DNA of 10,466 nucleotides from assembly GCA_964346495.1 (NCBI GenBank), contig CAYFUW010000070.1:1-10466 (forward strand), written 5' to 3'. Below the pieces are notes generated by a model. That model worked only from the letters and a program-made list of their open reading frames with translations. It made no database searches and was not told the DNA's origin. The translations under genes were made by a program, and so were the position numbers. Below are positions 6,934 to 10,466 of the stretch, piece by piece (positions within the stretch are counted from its first letter, which is position 1; the number at the start of each line of letters is the position of its first letter). This DNA comes from JBGZFC01 sp964346495 (GTDB lineage Bacteria > Bacteroidota > Bacteroidia > Bacteroidales > Dysgonomonadaceae).

Positions 6934-6960
6934 ATTACCACGCGAAAGGATTCGCGCGGG
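6934..6960. repeat. REP-like hairpin related to the element at the left end
   Basis: CGCGAA (6941-6946) and TTCGCG (6951-6956) form a perfect stem with an AGGA loop, extended outward by CC/GG across one A-C mismatch. The lead-in AATTACCACG (6934-6942 region) matches the heads of the two outer hairpins of the 82-214 element, which share the pattern A(A/G)TTRCCAYG. A common head with a variable but self-complementary stem suggests one dispersed REP-like family with at least three members in this window. There is no T run on either strand, so it is not a good terminator. The neighbouring TAAACTAGTTTA (6916-6927) is a perfect 12-base palindrome. Confidence 0.5.
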
Positions 6961-6971
6961 AGCTACAATTG

Positions 6972-7006
6972 TATCTTGTGTCTTGATTCTTGGCTCTTGT
7001 ATCTAA
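6972..7006. repeat. Second degenerate heptamer array, nnTCTTG type
   Basis: Five consecutive 7-base units read TATCTTG, TGTCTTG, ATTCTTG, GCTCTTG and TATCTAA. Positions 3-7 are constant in the first four units and positions 1-2 vary freely. The consensus differs from the GTTACGG array 82 bases away, but the period is the same. The array ends at the A-run that forms the T tail of the receptor terminator. Confidence 0.65.
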
Positions 7007-7046
7007 AAAACAAAAAGAAAGCCTCGCAAAATTTGCAAGGCTTTCT
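7005..7046 (-). terminator. Strong intrinsic terminator of the TonB-dependent receptor gene
   Basis: AGAAAGCCT (7016-7024) and AGGCTTTCT (7038-7046) form a perfect 9-bp stem. It is extended inward by GCAAA/TTTGC beyond one C-A mismatch. On the minus strand it is followed by a T-rich tract (TTTTTGTTTTTT). It lies 27 bases past the receptor stop codon and separates that transcript from dgkA. Confidence 0.9.
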
Positions 7047-7073
7047 ATAGAGTTACTTGTTGAAAAAGATTTA

Positions 7074-10000
7074 TTAGAAAATATATTTAATTCCAAATTG
7101 CATTTGCCAACGAGAGCTGTTGCTGATATCGTCTTGGAATGTCTCTGTTAAATCTTTGTTCATTGAGTATTTGATTGTATAATTATTTTCCTCTTTCGGT
7201 GTTTGAGTTATACGCAAGAATTGATATTGCTGATAACCCAAAATGGTTGTTTGTTTTACACCCCAATCTTTGTTCAACAGATTCAAGAAGTTTTGAATAT
7301 TGAAGCTAAAACGTAATGTGTGGAAATAATTGTTTGGTTGATATATTCTGATATCGTGGCTCAAACTTAAATCTAACTGATTAGCAAAAGGAGCTACAGC
7401 ACCATTACGCTCTGCAAACTTACCTCTGTTTTTGCTCAAATATGGGTCTTGTTCAATAAATGAATCTAATGCAGCCCATGCAGCTTCTTGACTATCAAAT
7501 CCTGCAGGATCTAAATGGTCTTTAATTTCAGCTAAGCTGTTAGGAATGTAAATAAGGTCGTTTTCTCTATATCCATCACCGTTGGCGTCGCCATTGTAAG
7601 TGTATGAATATCTAAACGGACGATATCTTTGGAATACCAAACCTATGCTTGAAGATGCATTTTTACCCCAATCAGCTGTATAAGATGCTGACAACAACAA
7701 TCTACCGTCGAAAGAACCTGCGCTGTAACCCAACTCTTGTGCGTTTGGATCAAGAGCCGGACGATAACGCCATGCAGAGTGTGCTTGAGAAGAAGTTCCG
7801 TCAGTTACACTCTTAGATTTACCAAATGTATAAGAACCGTTTAAGTATAAGCCTTTGAATAATCCTTTAGAAAACTCTTTTTGCAATTGCAATGTTGTAA
7901 ACCAGGAGTATCCTTTATCTGTATTACGCAACATGATTACTCTATTTGCTGCTCCAACGTTACCCGGTTGGTTACTGTAGAAACCGCTATATAGTGGACG
8001 AACTTGTTGTCCTGAACCATCTTTTACAAAATTAGTTGTCAAGAATTGTCCGATATTGTCGTGATAAATAGCATTGATATCTTTTGAATATAGGAATTCT
8101 GCTGTTGCAATCCATCCGTCTAAAAATCTGTAGTCAACTGCCACATTTGATTTCCAAAGTGTAGGATATTTAAAGTTTGGATCTGTTACAGCGATATCAC
8201 CTCTGGTTGGTGTTCCTGCTGCAGGACGATAATCTTCAGCATTTCCGGTAAAGCCTAAAGTTGCCAGTTCTGCTCCTTTTATCTCTACGTCACCAAATAA
8301 AACACCGTTGTTACTTGCCTGGTTACTTAACCAAACGTATGGAGGTGTTCCACTGAAAAGACCTGTACCACCACGGAATTGTAATGAATTGTCATCAAGA
8401 GGCTTGTAGTTAAATCCTAATTTTGGTGAAAGTAATACTTTTGTATTTGGATATTTCGAAACGTCAATTTTAATGCCATCTCTATAAGTTTCACTTGCTA
8501 CTCTTTCATTTTCAGGAAGATCAGTCATGAATATTGGAATATCAGCACGCAAACCATAAGTTAAATTTAATTGATCATTAATATTCCATTTGTCTTGCAA
8601 GTAGAAACCTAATTGCATTACATTAATTTTAGCAAATGGGAATTCACCACCAATTGCATAACGTTGCTGATAAGAAGTTGCTCCAGTGCTTGAAGAGTTG
8701 GCAAGTCCACCGTTAATCGGGTTCAAACCATAATCAGCCGGATTGTAATTGTTAATATTAAATCCTGCAATGCTACCACCATGACTGTTCAAATAATCTT
8801 TTGTTGCAAGCACGTTGAATTTGAAGTCATCAACCGATGCAAACACCCATGAGCCCAGATAGTTAGGAGCAAATCCGTTTTTAAATGCTCTGTAGTCACT
8901 TTGTGTTCCGAAAGTTATTTGGTGTCTGTCGATATTCCATACAACGTTATTCTGAATTTGGAATACATCGGTAGATAATTGGTTATTGTAAGAGTATGGC
9001 TCTGTTCCAAATGAAGTGTAAGCCATCAAATCATCAAGCTTTCCGTTCAGGATATCCACTTGTGGGAAGAATCCACCATCCATATCTCTAAAGTCGCGTA
9101 ATGCAGAGTAACCCAATTTCAAATAATTACTTACGTTGTCATTTATCTTCGTACTCAAATCGGCAATAATAATATTGAAGTTGTTATTTGTTCTGTAGAA
9201 CATCGAAGTAAATGGAATTGCATATTGGTTTGGTCCGCGTCCGTTGAGAGGAGCATTTGAACCACTCGGATTGTTTGTATTGAACGATTTTAAATAATAA
9301 TATTTCAAGCTCAATGAGTTTTTCGGGTTGATATTCCAATCCAAACGAGCAGTTAATCTGTCAGCTTGAGTATTTCTCTTTGTTAAATCGTAAGCACCCG
9401 GATTATAATCGAATTGTGCATTCAGGAAATTCGCAATATCATCCATAACTGCCGCATCTACAGCAGAGTTTTTAGTAGTATATGTTATTGGTGTTTCCTG
9501 ACGATCCAATTCAGCATTCAAATAGAAGAAAAGTTTATTTTTAACGATTGGACCCGACAAGCTGATACCATATTGTTTGTTTGAGAACTCAGTAACAGAC
9601 AAAATCTCATCTTTTATTCTATAACCCATCATTTCGGGACTTCTCACATACATATAAGCTGATGCCTGGAATTTGTTTGTACCCGATTTGGTCACAGAGT
9701 TAATACCAGCGCCTGTAAAGCCACCGTTTCTCACGTCGTAAGGAGCAATCATTACCTGAACCTGGTCAAGAGCTTCTAAAGAGATAGGTTCTACACCTGC
9801 AGCTCCCAAAGAAGAGCTTAATCCGAATGAGTTGTTAAATGAAGCACCGTCAACTGTAACGTTATTGAAACGATAAGAAGCACCACCAAAGTTGCCACCG
9901 CTACTCATAGGAGTTAAACGTGTGAAATCATTCAATGATCTGGTAATAGTTGGTAGTTTTTCCATTTTTTCACGTGTGATAATCTCTTGTGCTCCGGTTC

Positions 10001-10400
10001 TACTTGATGAGAAAGCAGATGCACTACCATCACCAACAATTACAACCTCATCCAACAGTTTTGAATCCTCTTTTAAAACTGTATTCAACACAAAATCCTC
10101 ACCTAGTGTCAGATTTACACCTCCTAGCGTCTCAGTATGAAAACCGATATACGATATCTCTACCGTGTAAGGTCCACCGACACGCATATTCAGAATGTTA
10201 AAGCTACCATCTACTCTGGTACTAGCTCCATATGTTGTTCCGGTAGGAGTGTGAGTTACCAAAACAGTAGCTCCAATTAAAGGTTCACGCGAGTTATCAG
10301 TAACTTTTCCGCTCATACTTGAGGTCGTTACCTGTGCACTCAATAGTGTGGCTACTGATACAAACAAAGCAACCACCCATAATCTTAAATTTCTAACCAT
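7074..10400 (-). CDS. Oar-like TonB-dependent outer-membrane receptor
   Basis: A 1108-residue outer-membrane beta-barrel protein predicted to import a ligand (or serve in surface-protein handling) with energy from TonB. A signal peptide covers about residues 1-22 (RNLRLWVVALFVSVATLLSA, cut before QVTT). A carboxypeptidase-regulatory-like beta-sandwich spans about 26-110 (SGKVTDNSREPLIGATV, YTVEISYIGFHTET). It is followed by the TonB-box-like LLDEVVIVG (115-123) and a plug domain to about 240 containing NNVTVDGASFNNSFG and GGFTGAGINSVTKSGTN. The rest is barrel, ending in the outer-membrane signature FGIKYIF with terminal F. DANGDGYRENDLIYIP (938-953) is typical of Oar-like barrels. The plug lacks SusC features and no SusD gene follows, so polysaccharide uptake is not supported. 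The gene appears monocistronic, with a -7 box upstream and a strong terminator downstream. The substrate is unknown. Confidence 0.93.
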   Translation of the reverse strand: MVRNLRLWVVALFVSVATLLSAQVTTSSMSGKVTDNSREPLIGATVLVTHTPTGTTYGASTRVDGSFNILNMRVGGPYTVEISYIGFHTETLGGVNLTLGEDFVLNTVLKEDSKLLDEVVIVGDGSASAFSSSRTGAQEIITREKMEKLPTITRSLNDFTRLTPMSSGGNFGGASYRFNNVTVDGASFNNSFGLSSSLGAAGVEPISLEALDQVQVMIAPYDVRNGGFTGAGINSVTKSGTNKFQASAYMYVRSPEMMGYRIKDEILSVTEFSNKQYGISLSGPIVKNKLFFYLNAELDRQETPITYTTKNSAVDAAVMDDIANFLNAQFDYNPGAYDLTKRNTQADRLTARLDWNINPKNSLSLKYYYLKSFNTNNPSGSNAPLNGRGPNQYAIPFTSMFYRTNNNFNIIIADLSTKINDNVSNYLKLGYSALRDFRDMDGGFFPQVDILNGKLDDLMAYTSFGTEPYSYNNQLSTDVFQIQNNVVWNIDRHQITFGTQSDYRAFKNGFAPNYLGSWVFASVDDFKFNVLATKDYLNSHGGSIAGFNINNYNPADYGLNPINGGLANSSSTGATSYQQRYAIGGEFPFAKINVMQLGFYLQDKWNINDQLNLTYGLRADIPIFMTDLPENERVASETYRDGIKIDVSKYPNTKVLLSPKLGFNYKPLDDNSLQFRGGTGLFSGTPPYVWLSNQASNNGVLFGDVEIKGAELATLGFTGNAEDYRPAAGTPTRGDIAVTDPNFKYPTLWKSNVAVDYRFLDGWIATAEFLYSKDINAIYHDNIGQFLTTNFVKDGSGQQVRPLYSGFYSNQPGNVGAANRVIMLRNTDKGYSWFTTLQLQKEFSKGLFKGLYLNGSYTFGKSKSVTDGTSSQAHSAWRYRPALDPNAQELGYSAGSFDGRLLLSASYTADWGKNASSSIGLVFQRYRPFRYSYTYNGDANGDGYRENDLIYIPNSLAEIKDHLDPAGFDSQEAAWAALDSFIEQDPYLSKNRGKFAERNGAVAPFANQLDLSLSHDIRIYQPNNYFHTLRFSFNIQNFLNLLNKDWGVKQTTILGYQQYQFLRITQTPKEENNYTIKYSMNKDLTETFQDDISNSSRWQMQFGIKYIF

Positions 10401-10443
10401 AAAAAATAAATTTAAATATTAATATTTTTTTGCTAATTCAACA

Positions 10444-10451
10444 CAAAAGTA
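10444..10451 (-). promoter_or_regulatory. Promoter -7 element for the TonB-dependent receptor gene
   Basis: TACTTTTG on the minus strand fits TAnnTTTG and lies 43 bases upstream of the receptor ATG, giving a predicted AT-rich leader of about 36 bases. The expected -33 position falls beyond the right edge of the window, so the promoter cannot be confirmed in full. Confidence 0.5.
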
Positions 10452-10466
10452 TAATAAAAAACTATC

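Noticed and set aside
6830..7006. CRISPR array or telomere-like repeat
   Set aside because: Units are only 7 bases, contiguous and without spacers, and no cas genes are near. The resemblance of GGGTTACGG to telomeric repeats is superficial in a bacterial intergenic region.
9892..10201. Two overlapping plus-strand ORFs opposite the 5' part of the receptor gene
   Set aside because: They mirror the conserved plug and carboxypeptidase-regulatory domains on the other strand, and their translations show nothing recognisable.
7074..10400. SusC of a polysaccharide utilisation locus
   Set aside because: The plug and barrel motifs are Oar-like, and no SusD or glycoside hydrolase follows. The next gene downstream, beyond a strong terminator, is dgkA.

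Overview
The window looks like a chromosomal piece of a low-GC Bacteroidetes, probably of the Bacteroidales type. The evidence is a large Oar-like TonB-dependent receptor with an N-terminal carboxypeptidase-regulatory-like domain, an M56/BlaR1 protease fused to TonB C-terminal domains, promoters of the Bacteroidetes TAnnTTTG type in front of three genes or operons, and no clear Shine-Dalgarno sequences. All five complete genes lie on the minus strand, so transcription runs right to left.

Layout in order of transcription (right to left): (1) 10451-7005, a monocistronic Oar-like TonB-dependent outer-membrane receptor with its own -7 element and a strong intrinsic terminator. (2) 7004-6791, non-coding DNA holding two degenerate arrays with a 7-bp period and a REP-like hairpin. 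(3) 6790-3056, a two-gene unit: dgkA (diacylglycerol/undecaprenol kinase family) followed with zero spacing (stop codon directly abutting ATG) by a 1109-residue Dna2/Upf1-like SF1 helicase carrying an internal Cas4/RecB-like nuclease domain. (4) 3055-2767, a gene-free stretch with an imperfect 17-bp inverted repeat 103 bp apart. (5) 2766-241, a BlaI-type repressor and BlaR1-type M56 membrane protease operon, with a putative operator-promoter and an intrinsic terminator. (6) 240-63, non-coding DNA holding three hairpins that together look like a REPIN/MITE-like element. (7) 62-3, the probable C-terminal end of a plus-strand gene entering from the left edge.

Functionally, BlaI and BlaR1 should form a signal-transduction pair: the membrane protease senses an envelope signal through its periplasmic part and inactivates the repressor. 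The usual penicillin-binding sensor is absent and is replaced by three tandem TonB_C domains, so beta-lactam sensing is not supported. The helicase-nuclease is probably a DNA repair/processing enzyme. Its coupling to dgkA looks like co-expression rather than a shared pathway. The receptor has no SusD partner downstream and belongs to the Oar-like rather than the SusC class. The most unusual material is the non-coding DNA (covarying paired hairpins, two heptad arrays), the triple-TonB_C BlaR1, and the apparently Fe-S-free helicase-nuclease.
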